This document shows positions 16,583 to 25,245 of a DNA stretch of 51,137 nt, one piece after another. The position numbers and the translations under genes were made by a program. How positions within the stretch are numbered: position 1 is the first letter of the stretch; each line of letters opens with the position of its first letter. The stretch is taken from positions 1 through 51,137 of the forward strand of contig NZ_FOUU01000013.1 in NCBI RefSeq assembly GCF_900114975.1. The letters are read 5' to 3'. Source of the stretch: Thermodesulforhabdus norvegica (GTDB lineage: Bacteria; Desulfobacterota; Syntrophobacteria; Syntrophobacterales; Thermodesulforhabdaceae). A model generated the notes under the pieces. The model saw only the letters and a list, made by a program, of their open reading frames with translations. It made no database searches and was not told the DNA's origin.

Positions 16583-17509
16583 TTAAGAGTAATTAAAAAC
16601 TTCGCTAACCAGTTCAAGAGCCTCCATATAGCCAAGGCCCTCGGGAGGGAAGTGTTTGCACTTTCCCGCAAAATATTTCAAAAAAACCGGTAGTGCATAC
16701 TGAGGAATTTCTCCGTTTCTGAGGGCTTCAATAATGTAGTGCACCATCTTCTTTTCGTCATCGGATATTTCGTCTTTTATGGCTTTGAATATATGGGTAA
16801 CCACTCTAACAGATCTGGTTCGTGTAACCTTCCGTTCCAGCGCTTCCTGCAGGACCCGTCCGTATTCGGCGGTTGCTTCTGACGGGTCACTCTCCAATAT
16901 TTCTTCCAGCCTGCTCATAGCAACACGGCTGAAAGAGCCCACAACAAGCCTGTAACTATTGTGAAAGTTCTTTACAGAATCAAGAGAACCGTTCTGGACC
17001 AATAGATTGCACCACTTCTCGAAAATAAAAGCCTTTAAAATAAAGTTTTCCAACCTTTCGGGTCTCACAATACTTACGTCGTCCTCAGCAGGCAAAGATG
17101 GAAGTTGTTCCTTTAACAGGCGGACAAATAGACCCGGACCTTTCCTCTTACGACCCTTATCATAAAAAACCGTAGCGTCTCTTACGGCACAGGAAGGTGA
17201 ACCCGATTTGAAGATTGCCCCATGAAGCCCATCACGGGAAAGTTCTTCAATCCTTTTAAGCGCCCATTCTTTGAAGGGCCTGACCAGATCCCGGTTGGTA
17301 TTCAGGCTAACAATACGAAATTCGGCTCCGTCAAAGCGAAGAGATAGGGGCTCTCTGGGAATACCCATTCCACATTCGGCCTCGGGGCATAGGGGGACCA
17401 GGTGAAAATGTCTGCCGATGGTGTCACGGACAAAAAGATTAAGTGCGTGCCGTCCGTCGTATCTTACTCTATGACCCAGAAGGCACGCACTAACAAGGAT
17501 TCTGATCAT
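16583..17509 (-). CDS. DUF523-DUF1722 fusion protein
   Basis: The 308-residue protein joins two domains. The N-terminal DUF523 domain (1-155) has the SACLLG motif with C9, the CPEAECG motif with C41 and C46, and the GSPSC motif with C107, the cysteines expected to hold an Fe-S cluster. DUF523 includes TudS, a desulfidase that removes sulfur from thiouracil, so a sulfur-removal role is plausible. The C-terminal DUF1722 domain (about 180-300) has KWCNLLVQNGSL and FHNSYRLVV features and is of unknown function; the same pair is found in E. coli YbgA-type fusions. It is the last gene of the nucleotide-sugar run, 13 bases after the phosphomannomutase gene, with no clear functional link to it. Confidence 0.85.
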   Translation of the reverse strand: MIRILVSACLLGHRVRYDGRHALNLFVRDTIGRHFHLVPLCPEAECGMGIPREPLSLRFDGAEFRIVSLNTNRDLVRPFKEWALKRIEELSRDGLHGAIFKSGSPSCAVRDATVFYDKGRKRKGPGLFVRLLKEQLPSLPAEDDVSIVRPERLENFILKAFIFEKWCNLLVQNGSLDSVKNFHNSYRLVVGSFSRVAMSRLEEILESDPSEATAEYGRVLQEALERKVTRTRSVRVVTHIFKAIKDEISDDEKKMVHYIIEALRNGEIPQYALPVFLKYFAGKCKHFPPEGLGYMEALELVSEVFNYS

Positions 17510-17522
17510 CAGGCATCTGAGT

Positions 17523-18881
17523 TCATGTGGTAAGCTTTTTCGCTTCTTCTATAGTTGATTCAACGAGGTTCTTTATCTCTTCAAGCCTTTCCGGTGTATC
17601 CGCTTCATACCTTAAAACAAGAACAGGCTGGGTGTTTGAAGCCCGCACCAGCCCCCATCCGTCGGGAAAGACAATTCGAGCCCCATCAACGTCGATTACT
17701 TCGTAACCCCTGGAGAGAAAAATCTCCTTGGCCCTGTCAACGACCCGAAACTTAACCTCGTCAGGGCAGTCAACTCTTATTTCCGGCGTAGTGTAAGTCT
17801 TCGGTACCCCTTCAAGAAGCTCCGGTATGGTTTTGCCCGTCTTTGAGAGAATTTCAAGAAGGCGGCAGGAAGCGTAAATACCGTCGTCAAAGCCGAAATA
17901 TCGGTCTTTAAAGAACATGTGACCGCTCATTTCCCCGGCCAGTTCTGCATTCACCTCCTTCATCTTTGCCTTTATCAGTGAGTGTCCCGTGCGCCACATG
18001 ATGGCGCGGCCACCCCTTTTTTCAATGTCTTCATAAAGGGTCTTAGAGCATTTGACCTCCGAAATAAAAGTTGCTCCCGGCTTCCGGGCAAGAATCTCCC
18101 GGGCAAAGATGATCATCAACTTGTCGCCGTAAACCACATCCCCATTGTGGTCCACTACCCCCACTCTGTCGCAATCTCCATCATAGGCGATTCCGACGTC
18201 CAGTTTCTCTCTGCGAACCAGGTCTATGAGGTCCCGGAGGTTTTCCAAAACCGTCGGGTCGGGCTCGTGATTGGGAAAGGTTCCGTCCATTTCACAATAA
18301 AGAGGATAAACCTCACAGCCCAGTTTTCTCATGAGCGGAAGCGCCACAGGGCCTCCTGTGGCATTTCCTGCATCAAGCCCCACCCTGAGAGGCCTTTCAA
18401 TTTCAATATTGTTAACAATAAAATCAATGTAAGGGGTTACGGCATCGAAAGACGAAACACTTCCTTTACCGGAAGCGAAATTTCCACCTTCCATTATAAC
18501 CCTTAACTTCTGTATCTCCGGGCCGGATATGGTATCGTAACCGTTACAGACCTTGAAACCGTTGTATTCAGGTGGGTTGTGACTTGCCGTAATCATTATC
18601 CCGCCTTCTCGATTAAGATGACGGATTGCAAAATAAAAGACCGGTGTGGGACACACCCCTATGTCCACCACATCCATACCGGTTGCAGTAAGCCCTTCCA
18701 GAAGCCGGTCACGAAAACGATCGGAACTGAGCCTGCAGTCTCTTCCTACAACTATCAGCTTCTTACCCTGTTCAGCCATATAGGTCCCGTAGGCTTTGCC
18801 AAGGATCACGACATCGTCTTCGGTAATTTCTTTTCCCACTATGCCCCGTATGTCATATTCCCTGAAGGCTTTAGGATCCAT
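17523..18881 (-). CDS. manB: Phosphomannomutase/phosphoglucomutase
   Basis: The 452-residue protein is a member of the alpha-D-phosphohexomutase family. The phosphoserine loop TASHNPPEYNGFK has Ser100, the Mg site is DGDCDR (234-239), the sugar-recognition motif is GEMSGHMFF, and the phosphate site is RASNTQPVLVLRYE. It interconverts hexose 6- and 1-phosphates. With manC and rmlA in the same run, it could supply mannose 1-phosphate and glucose 1-phosphate for GDP-mannose and dTDP-sugars. The start lies 14 bases after the small membrane protein gene. Confidence 0.93.
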   Translation of the reverse strand: MDPKAFREYDIRGIVGKEITEDDVVILGKAYGTYMAEQGKKLIVVGRDCRLSSDRFRDRLLEGLTATGMDVVDIGVCPTPVFYFAIRHLNREGGIMITASHNPPEYNGFKVCNGYDTISGPEIQKLRVIMEGGNFASGKGSVSSFDAVTPYIDFIVNNIEIERPLRVGLDAGNATGGPVALPLMRKLGCEVYPLYCEMDGTFPNHEPDPTVLENLRDLIDLVRREKLDVGIAYDGDCDRVGVVDHNGDVVYGDKLMIIFAREILARKPGATFISEVKCSKTLYEDIEKRGGRAIMWRTGHSLIKAKMKEVNAELAGEMSGHMFFKDRYFGFDDGIYASCRLLEILSKTGKTIPELLEGVPKTYTTPEIRVDCPDEVKFRVVDRAKEIFLSRGYEVIDVDGARIVFPDGWGLVRASNTQPVLVLRYEADTPERLEEIKNLVESTIEEAKKLTT

Positions 18882-18895
18882 CAGATCGCCTCCTG

Positions 18896-19093
18896 CTAGT
18901 GATGCGACTCATCCTTTTTCAGCCGCTTTATGGTGGCTATCAACGCCCACAGCAACCCTATGGCCAGGACACCGAGTACCGAATAGAGAGCCGTAAAGAA
19001 AACAACATGGCTGGGATCGTACCAGGGAATATCCCAGGGAAGCATACTCGCCACACTTCGTTTCAATTCTACGGCAAAGAACTGGCCGATCAT
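18896..19093 (-). CDS. Small single-span membrane protein, function unknown
   Basis: The 65-residue protein has a very good ribosome site (GAGGAGG seven bases before the ATG), so it is probably real. An aromatic segment (LPWDIPWYDPSHVVFF) leads into one membrane helix (about 31-55) and a charged tail KRLKKDESHH, which should be cytoplasmic by the positive-inside rule. I do not recognise a family. It lies between rmlA and the phosphomannomutase gene in the same operon. The WYDPSHVVFF segment would be a useful search probe. Confidence 0.6.
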   Translation of the reverse strand: MIGQFFAVELKRSVASMLPWDIPWYDPSHVVFFTALYSVLGVLAIGLLWALIATIKRLKKDESHH

Positions 19094-19121
19094 TTCAAGC
19101 CTCCTCTACGCTGACATCAGT

Positions 19122-20198
19122 TCATGTAGCGATTTCTACAACGCAATCATCACCGACCATAAGACTCAAACATTCCTGATTCCTTACGGTGGGCTTAACC
19201 CTCACCCTTCGCCCCAGAACGGAATGTTCCAGCCTGGGTATGTCCTCAATAACACAGTTATCCATTATTACACAATGTTCCACCGTTGAGCGAACTATCC
19301 TTACGCCAGAACCTATGGCAGTAAAGGGGCCGACGTTGGCTTTAATGAGATGGGCACCCGAACCGATTATTGCAGGCCCTCGAATTGTTGACTGCTCTAC
19401 CCTGGCCCCTTCTTCAATTACAACCCTTCCTGTAACCACACTATCCGGATCTACATATCCCCGTATGTCCGTCTTAAGCCACTCATCCATTACGGTATCG
19501 TTGGCCAGTAAAAGATCGTCCTTTTTCCCGGTATCGAGCCACCATGATTCTACCATGTGGCTCTGAACTTTATATCCATTCTTAATGAGCCATGATATTG
19601 CATCCGTTATTTCCAGCTCACCCCTACGGGACGGCGAGATATTTGAAATGGCTTCGAAAATTAGGGGTCTGAAGAGGTAAATCCCCACCAAAGCAAGATT
19701 TGAAGGAGGATGTTCTGGTTTTTCCACGAGGTCAACCACACGGCCTCCGTCGTCAACTACGGCCACACCGAAGGCCTTTGGGTTTGCAACGGGCTTCAAA
19801 AATATTGAAGCCGCCAGAGTCTCATCTTCGGCAAATTCCCGTACTTCTCGATCCACCCTGGAACCGATGAGATTGTCCCCAAGGTACATGAGGAAAGGGC
19901 CGTCCCTGAGAAAATCCTTCGCCACCAGAACGGCATGAGCCAGCCCGAGAGGCTTTTCCTGAACAAAGTATGTGATGTTAACCCCCCAGCGTTCGCCGGA
20001 ACCAACCTTATCTCTGACCTCCTGCCCGGTTTCCGGGGCTATGATGATCCCTATATCTCGTATCCCCGCATGCACTATGTTCTCGATCACGTAAAAAAGT
20101 ATAGGCTTATTGGCCACGGGCACGAGTTGCTTGGCACCTGTGTAAGTCAAGGGCCTCAAACGAGTCCCGGCTCCTCCGGACAAAATCAAGGCTTTCAT
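19122..20198 (-). CDS. rmlA: Glucose-1-phosphate thymidylyltransferase, long form
   Basis: The 358-residue protein has the nucleotidyltransferase signature LSGGAGTRLRPLTYTGAKQL at 6-25 and YLGDNLIG as the metal site. The C-terminal 110 residues form a left-handed beta-helix with hexapeptide-like repeats (SVVTGRVVIEEGARVEQSTI). This matches the long RmlA form rather than the short 290-residue E. coli form. It makes dTDP-glucose from dTTP and glucose 1-phosphate. rmlB, the next enzyme, is 14 bases upstream. rmlC and rmlD are not in the window, so the final dTDP-sugar cannot be stated. Confidence 0.9.
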   Translation of the reverse strand: MKALILSGGAGTRLRPLTYTGAKQLVPVANKPILFYVIENIVHAGIRDIGIIIAPETGQEVRDKVGSGERWGVNITYFVQEKPLGLAHAVLVAKDFLRDGPFLMYLGDNLIGSRVDREVREFAEDETLAASIFLKPVANPKAFGVAVVDDGGRVVDLVEKPEHPPSNLALVGIYLFRPLIFEAISNISPSRRGELEITDAISWLIKNGYKVQSHMVESWWLDTGKKDDLLLANDTVMDEWLKTDIRGYVDPDSVVTGRVVIEEGARVEQSTIRGPAIIGSGAHLIKANVGPFTAIGSGVRIVRSTVEHCVIMDNCVIEDIPRLEHSVLGRRVRVKPTVRNQECLSLMVGDDCVVEIAT

Positions 20199-20212
20199 AC
20201 CCCAAGATCCTT

Positions 20213-21310
20213 TTAGCCTTTTTTTATAAGACCCAGCCTTCTTCTGTCGTATAACCCTTGAGTCACCCGATTACACCATTCCATGTTTTCAAGATACCAT
20301 TTTACCGTCTTCCTGATTCCTGAATCAAAGGACTCTCTTGGCCTCCATCCCAGCTCGTTCTTTATCTTGGAAATATCCATGGCATAGCGCCTGTCGTGAC
20401 CCGGGCGATCCTCCACAAAAGTAATAAGCTCCCTGTAAGAACTCAGGGAACGCCCGCTTTTTACAATGAATTCGTTTTCGGCAGGGGGCAGAATTTCCCC
20501 CAGAATATCACAGATGGTACCGACCACATCGATATTGGTCCGCTCGCTTTCACCTCCTATGTTGTAATGCTCACCAACTTTGCCCTCCTGCAGAACCACA
20601 CACAGAGCTTCGCAATGGTCTCTAACGTACAGCCAGTCTCTGACATGAAGGCCGTCCCCGTAAACCGGAAGTTCCCGTCCCTCCACGGCATTCAGGATTA
20701 TCAAAGGTATCAGCTTCTCGGGGTATTGATAAGGCCCATAGTTATTGGAGCAGTTCGTCAGCAGGGCAGGCAGGCCGTAAGTCTTCACATAAGCGCGTAC
20801 GAAATGATCCGAAGCGGCTTTGGAAGCCGCATAAGGGCTGTTCGGGGCATAAGGCGTTGCCTCCGTAAAAAACCCTTCGTCCCCAAGAGAGCCGTACACT
20901 TCGTCTGTGGAAACATGCAGAAACCGGAAGTTTCGTTTTTCGTCGCCATCAAGTTCGTTCCAGTAAGCCCGGCAGGCTTCCAGGAGGAAAAAGGTACCCA
21001 CCACATTTGTTTGAACAAAGGCAGCGGGCCCTTCAATGCTACGATCTACATGAGATTCAGCAGCGAAGTTGACAACCCTGCTTACTCTATACGTTTTAAG
21101 TAAGTACAAAACTAACTCGTAATTGCCTATATCACCCTGTACGAAGATATGCATTGGATCGTCAAGAAACGGTTCGATGGATTCCAGATGCCCGGCATAG
21201 GTAAGCTTATCCAGATTGACGAGCCTCACCTGAGGATAACACTCACGGACATAGTGAATAAAGTTAGAACCTATAAAACCGGCACCGCCGGTAACAAGCC
21301 ATGTTTCCAC
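20213..21310 (-). CDS. rmlB: dTDP-glucose 4,6-dehydratase
   Basis: The 365-residue extended SDR has the NAD motif TGGAGFIGS (7-15), the catalytic triplet Thr-Asp-Glu at 135-137 (STDEVYG) and Tyr160/Lys164 (YAASK). These mark dTDP-glucose 4,6-dehydratase, which makes dTDP-4-keto-6-deoxyglucose. The GTG start at 21310 is placed by GGGAGG eight bases upstream. The gene sits between the Nudix and rmlA genes with gaps of about 15 bases. Confidence 0.94.
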   Translation of the reverse strand: METWLVTGGAGFIGSNFIHYVRECYPQVRLVNLDKLTYAGHLESIEPFLDDPMHIFVQGDIGNYELVLYLLKTYRVSRVVNFAAESHVDRSIEGPAAFVQTNVVGTFFLLEACRAYWNELDGDEKRNFRFLHVSTDEVYGSLGDEGFFTEATPYAPNSPYAASKAASDHFVRAYVKTYGLPALLTNCSNNYGPYQYPEKLIPLIILNAVEGRELPVYGDGLHVRDWLYVRDHCEALCVVLQEGKVGEHYNIGGESERTNIDVVGTICDILGEILPPAENEFIVKSGRSLSSYRELITFVEDRPGHDRRYAMDISKIKNELGWRPRESFDSGIRKTVKWYLENMEWCNRVTQGLYDRRRLGLIKKG

Positions 21311-21326
21311 CCTGTTAAACCTCCCG

Positions 21327-21860
21327 CTATTCCGAAAATACCTTCAAACAGTCCTCCAGCTCAGGCTTCCCGGTAAGCCTTCTAAGCTTTTCGCAGATAA
21401 TCAGATCCGTGGGGAAAGCCATCGGTTCCGGGAGATCGCCGAGATCGAAAAAACCCACGTCTTTGGCATCCGTTCCGGCTCTGAGTTCACCGCCAACAGG
21501 GACTCCCCAGAACCATATCCCCACCGTAAGGTTCTCCGGGTCGTGGAAATTGGAGTGCACATCAAATACAGGCCCGAGCTCTACCTCGATACCCGTTTCC
21601 TCCAGAAGCTCCCTGCGGGCGGCGTCACGAATGTCTTCTCCCCATTCCACATGACCACAGGGAATACACCAGGAGTTTTCATAAGACCCTTTTCTTTTTA
21701 CAAGAAGGATTTTTGAATCCTTCATTACTATAACAGCAACGCCCACGGTAGGGTTTCGATAAAAAACCCTGTCACACCCCGGACAGCACTGCCTGAGACG
21801 CCCCTCATCGCCGCAGTCTTCCAGTTCCCTGCCACATAAAGGGCAGAACTTCCACTCCAT
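21327..21860 (-). CDS. Nudix hydrolase with N-terminal zinc ribbon
   Basis: The 177-residue protein carries a four-cysteine zinc ribbon (C6, C9, C26, C29) and a perfect 23-residue Nudix box from G69 to I91 with the core RELLEETG. The ribbon-plus-Nudix arrangement resembles NADH pyrophosphatase-like proteins, but the downstream substrate motif of that group is not evident. It could hydrolyse a nucleotide sugar or other nucleoside diphosphate derivative. It starts two bases after manC, so it is probably translated with the nucleotide-sugar genes. Confidence 0.85.
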   Translation of the reverse strand: MEWKFCPLCGRELEDCGDEGRLRQCCPGCDRVFYRNPTVGVAVIVMKDSKILLVKRKGSYENSWCIPCGHVEWGEDIRDAARRELLEETGIEVELGPVFDVHSNFHDPENLTVGIWFWGVPVGGELRAGTDAKDVGFFDLGDLPEPMAFPTDLIICEKLRRLTGKPELEDCLKVFSE

Positions 21861-21862
21861 GG

Positions 21863-22939
21863 CTACCTTAAATGATCCATTCCTTCGCGTTTAAGAAAGT
21901 CTGTAATCTCTCTAACCTTCTGATGATCCTCCAGCCGGGCAACGAGCAGGGCATCGGGGGTATCAACAACCAGAACACCTTCCAGCCCGAGCAGGGCAAT
22001 CCATCGGCCCGATCTGTTCATAACGAAGCAACGGCGGGAATGGAAAAAAGCCCCATCTCCGTCAACCACATTCCCCTCTTTCGAGGCCTCATCAACCGCA
22101 CGCAATTCATACAGGCTGTACCAGGAGCCAACATCACTCCAGCCGCAATCCGAAGCCACCACATAAACGGGCCTGTCGGTTTTTTCCATGATGGCGTAAT
22201 CAAAAGATATATTTTCTACATCTTCGTAAACACGACGAAGAACACGGTCAAACGACGGCTTACCGATGTGAGCTTTAAGCTCGAGAAGCCCCCGGTAGAA
22301 AGAGGGCATATATTTTTCGAATTCTTTCAACAAAACAGAAGGCTTCGCGATAAATATCCCGGCATTCCAGAAAAATCGTCCTGATTCAAGGTAGCGTTTT
22401 GCCGTTTCAATGTCCGGTTTTTCCACGAACATCTTTACCCGATAGAGACCCGGAACTCCCAGATCCCTTTCTTCCCGTTCTATGTAGCCGTAACCGGTTT
22501 CAGGTCTTGTAGGAAGAATTCCCAGCGTAACGATGCAGTCTTCCTCAGAGGCCACTTTCAGGGCTTTCAGTATATCCTGCCTGAATACATCGGGTTTCAC
22601 TATGTAGTGGTCGGCAGGTAATATGACCACAGGTTCGTCCTGGTCATGAGAGCTTATAATCAGAGCTGCAAGACCGATACAGGGAGCAGTATTCCTGCCA
22701 AAAGGCTCTACTACGATGCTAACTCCTGTGGATGAAAAAATCTTTCTCGTTTCTTCCTCGTGATTTTGCCCTACAACGACGTAAATATCTTTATCGGAAG
22801 CGAGAGGCCTGATCCGTTCATAGGTCTGAAAGATCATGGGCCTGTCCCCTATAATATCCAGGAATTGCTTGGGCCGTTTCTCCCGGCTGAGAGGCCAGAA
22901 CCTGGTACCGGAACCACCTGCCATTATCACAACATTCAT
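21863..22939 (-). CDS. manC: Mannose-1-phosphate guanylyltransferase
   Basis: The 358-residue protein has the GDP-mannose pyrophosphorylase signature MAGGSGTRFWPLSREKRPKQ at 6-25, then VILPADHYI and FVEKPD further on. It joins GTP and mannose 1-phosphate to give GDP-mannose. It lacks the C-terminal isomerase domain of the long bifunctional type, so phosphomannose isomerase must be separate. With the phosphomannomutase at 17523-18881 it gives two steps of the GDP-mannose route in one run. Confidence 0.92.
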   Translation of the reverse strand: MNVVIMAGGSGTRFWPLSREKRPKQFLDIIGDRPMIFQTYERIRPLASDKDIYVVVGQNHEEETRKIFSSTGVSIVVEPFGRNTAPCIGLAALIISSHDQDEPVVILPADHYIVKPDVFRQDILKALKVASEEDCIVTLGILPTRPETGYGYIEREERDLGVPGLYRVKMFVEKPDIETAKRYLESGRFFWNAGIFIAKPSVLLKEFEKYMPSFYRGLLELKAHIGKPSFDRVLRRVYEDVENISFDYAIMEKTDRPVYVVASDCGWSDVGSWYSLYELRAVDEASKEGNVVDGDGAFFHSRRCFVMNRSGRWIALLGLEGVLVVDTPDALLVARLEDHQKVREITDFLKREGMDHLR

Positions 22940-22989
22940 CGCCTACCCCCGCTTTCATCACCGGATTCAAACAATCAGAACTTCAGCAT

Positions 22990-23562
22990 TTAAAAAACAC
23001 ATCTTCGCCATGGAGATCTGGCCCATCGTATTCTGCAGAAAAATTCCATTCGTATTCGTCCCGTCCCCGGAATTTCCAGGTCTTTGAGTATCACAGTTCC
23101 GGGCAAGACCCTGGGCGGAACTTTCACGTCAACAGGAAAAACATCCACAATACTACCCGATCCGCCACAGAGGTCACAAAACCAGGAATGCCACATACCG
23201 CCACCGCACCACGGACATGCAGTAGCAAAGGGAACATCAACGGTAAAAAGCCCGCCGTAATAAGCCTCACGGGGCGTAAGGATAAGCTCTGCACGGATGA
23301 CAGGATATCCAACGGGGGGACGAACCCCTGACCGGGTCGATCTGCCGCCAACGACCGTTGACCCCCTCATGATGTCATACCGACGTCGCCGCTCGGGATC
23401 GCTTAACACCTCGTAGGCCTCCCTTATCTCCAGAAACTTCTCGTGATTTCCCGTTTCGGCCACGTCGGGATGGTACATCTTGGCCGCCTTTCTATAGGCG
23501 TCGTGGATAGTTTCAGGAGACGCATCTTCTGGAACATTCAGGATCTTGTAGTAGTCTTTCAT
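22990..23562 (-). CDS. Short DnaJ-like protein with one zinc-finger pair
   Basis: The 190-residue protein starts at 23562 (MKDYYKILNV) behind GCGGG; an alternative start nine codons upstream lacks a site. A J domain with HPD occupies 1-66. A short linker leads to a reduced substrate-binding region with only one CxxCGG pair (CPWCGG and CDLCGGSG), against four CxxCxGxG motifs in full DnaJ. The C-terminal domain breaks off in a basic, Trp-rich tail (FFCRIRWARSPWRR). It lacks the second C-terminal domain and dimer region, so it is about half the length of DnaJ. It may be a specialised cochaperone or a decayed copy. It lies between panE-like and manC genes. Confidence 0.75.
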   Translation of the reverse strand: MKDYYKILNVPEDASPETIHDAYRKAAKMYHPDVAETGNHEKFLEIREAYEVLSDPERRRRYDIMRGSTVVGGRSTRSGVRPPVGYPVIRAELILTPREAYYGGLFTVDVPFATACPWCGGGMWHSWFCDLCGGSGSIVDVFPVDVKVPPRVLPGTVILKDLEIPGTGRIRMEFFCRIRWARSPWRRCVF

Positions 23563-23627
23563 AATCCCGCTTTGAAACAGATACGGCATTTCATCAGTAC
23601 GGTTCCGACAATATGAAATTTATCATA

Positions 23628-24581
23628 TTACATTGTTTTCTCAACTACCGCAGCCCAGTAAGGATCAACAATCTTTTTGTGCTCCAGTTTAAGGGCCGCA
23701 TAAATTGCAAAGTTTAACGGCGTTTCAACCCCAACCTCTTTACCCATTTTCACAACAAGCCCGTTCAGTGCTTCAATCTCTATCGGCCTTCTCCACTCAA
23801 GATCCCTCAGCATGGAAGGCCTGAACCTCGGGTCGTAGGATTCGGCAAGTTGCATTGATCTGTCGACAATGTCATCGGGTAAGGAAATATCTCTCTTTCT
23901 GGCAACCTCTTCGACCTCCCGCATTACTCCTACCAGCAGTTTTCTGGTCTCAGGGCAGGCCAGAACCTGGCCTATGGAAGACCTCGATATGGTCCCAACA
24001 CCGTGAACTCCGCATATAAAAAGGAATTTTTCCCAAAGAACCTGCTGGATCCTGTCGGTCAACCGAACATCTATCTGAGCGTCCTGAAAGGTCTTTTCGA
24101 TCGTCCTGGCCCTTTCGGTAATGGATCCGTCGAGTTCACCGAAAACAATCCGGCCCGGAGGACCTTTATGTACTATTACCCCCGGAGAAGTCACAGTAGA
24201 TTCGATGTAGGCCGTGCCGGCCATTAGCTGCCGGATATCGTACAGCCGTGCCAGTTTATCGACGTTGTCTATTCCGTTCTGGAGGGTGAGGATCGTTGTC
24301 TCGGATTCGACCATAGGCTCTATCAGCCTTGCGGCCCCTTCGGTATCATAGGACTTGACACAGAACAGCAGGAGATCAACCGGACCGATCTCGTGGGGCT
24401 CTGATGTGGCGTGCACATTTACCCTGTAGGTTTGTTCGTTCGAGATGAGGCGTAGGCCTTCGTCTTCAATTGCCTGAAGATGCTTGCCTCTTGCTACAAA
24501 ATGGATGTCATGCCCGGCCATGGCAAGAAAAACACCGAAATAGCCACCCACACCTCCTGTGCCCATTACCCCGATCTTCAT
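23628..24581 (-). CDS. Ketopantoate reductase (ApbA/PanE) family protein
   Basis: The 317-residue protein has the N-terminal NAD(P) motif GTGGVGGYF (7-15), LFCVKSYDT and LQNGIDN segments typical of ketopantoate reductase, and a C-terminal ApbA domain. The active-site region WEKFLFICG keeps the Lys but has Cys-Gly where PanE usually has an Asn-containing segment, so the substrate may be another 2-oxo acid. I chose the ATG at 24581, with AAGGGAG upstream. No other pantothenate gene is near. The divergent thioesterase and CoA-transferase genes hint at carboxylic acid metabolism instead. Confidence 0.8.
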   Translation of the reverse strand: MKIGVMGTGGVGGYFGVFLAMAGHDIHFVARGKHLQAIEDEGLRLISNEQTYRVNVHATSEPHEIGPVDLLLFCVKSYDTEGAARLIEPMVESETTILTLQNGIDNVDKLARLYDIRQLMAGTAYIESTVTSPGVIVHKGPPGRIVFGELDGSITERARTIEKTFQDAQIDVRLTDRIQQVLWEKFLFICGVHGVGTISRSSIGQVLACPETRKLLVGVMREVEEVARKRDISLPDDIVDRSMQLAESYDPRFRPSMLRDLEWRRPIEIEALNGLVVKMGKEVGVETPLNFAIYAALKLEHKKIVDPYWAAVVEKTM

Positions 24582-24714
24582 CTCCGTCTCCCTTCTCCAA
24601 GTGGGCATTAAAGCCCAATATGCTTCGACATTTAGTTCAGAAACCCGGCAAAACCTTATGTTACTTCTTTTACGAAAATCGTTTAAGGATGCAACGAAAA
24701 ATTTGATTCTCCCG

Positions 24715-24730
24715 GTATGTTAAAGCATAC
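24715..24730 (+). promoter_or_regulatory. Palindromic operator candidate before the thioesterase gene
   Basis: GTATG, six bases, CATAC is a perfect inverted repeat. It sits in the divergent gap between the PanE-like and thioesterase genes, overlapping a possible promoter (TTGATT, 17 bases, CATACT) on the plus strand. The binding protein is unknown and no regulator gene is adjacent. Confidence 0.35.
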
Positions 24731-24795
24731 TGTGAAACATGAAGATTGGGCCGACCGGCAGTGCCTTGTTAATGTTTATCGGGGAGGGTACCGCG

Positions 24796-25200
24796 ATGGA
24801 AAAAAGTCTTCAGCCCGGATTAAAGGGTACGGCAGAAGCCGAGGTTGTAGCACCTTTGACGGCCATTTCGATGAAAAGCGGCGATGTAGAAGTGTACGCA
24901 ACCCCTGCTATGATAGCTCTTATGGAAGAGGCGGCCGTTGCCTGTGTTCGAGATCATCTCCCGGAAGGACAGACCTCTGTGGGCACTTACATAGAAGTCC
25001 ACCACAGGGCGGCAACTCCACCCGGGATGAAGGTAAAGGCCGAAGCCATCCTGGAAGCCGTTGACGGTCGAAAGCTGACCTTCAAAGTGACGGCTCACGA
25101 TGAATTAGATCTCATAGGCGAGGGCCGCCATGAAAGGGTAATAGTTCCCAGAGACAAATTCATGGAAAAGGTCAAAACAAAAGGACAGAAAGATCGCTAA
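24796..25200 (+). CDS. FlK-like hotdog thioesterase
   Basis: The 134-residue single-domain hotdog protein resembles fluoroacetyl-CoA thioesterase FlK and relatives. Thr36 (YATPAM), Glu44 (MEEAA) and His70 (EVHHRA) occur with the same spacing as the FlK Thr42, Glu50 and His76 triad. It should hydrolyse a small acyl-CoA; true fluoroacetate specificity is unlikely in this setting. The start at 24796 follows GGGGAGGG; an earlier ATG at 24739 has no site. It converges on the CoA-transferase pair, which suggests a shared CoA-ester pathway. Confidence 0.8.
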   Translation: MEKSLQPGLKGTAEAEVVAPLTAISMKSGDVEVYATPAMIALMEEAAVACVRDHLPEGQTSVGTYIEVHHRAATPPGMKVKAEAILEAVDGRKLTFKVTAHDELDLIGEGRHERVIVPRDKFMEKVKTKGQKDR

Positions 25201-25203
25201 ACC

Positions 25204-25237
25204 CGGCGGAGGGCGGGCTTTTAAGCCCGCCCTGCCG
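25204..25237. terminator. Bidirectional terminator hairpin
   Basis: A long GC-rich inverted repeat with core stem GGGCGGGCTT/AAGCCCGCCC lies between the convergent thioesterase and CoA-transferase genes. No T-run follows on the plus strand. Confidence 0.65.
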
Positions 25238-25245
25238 GAATCAAA

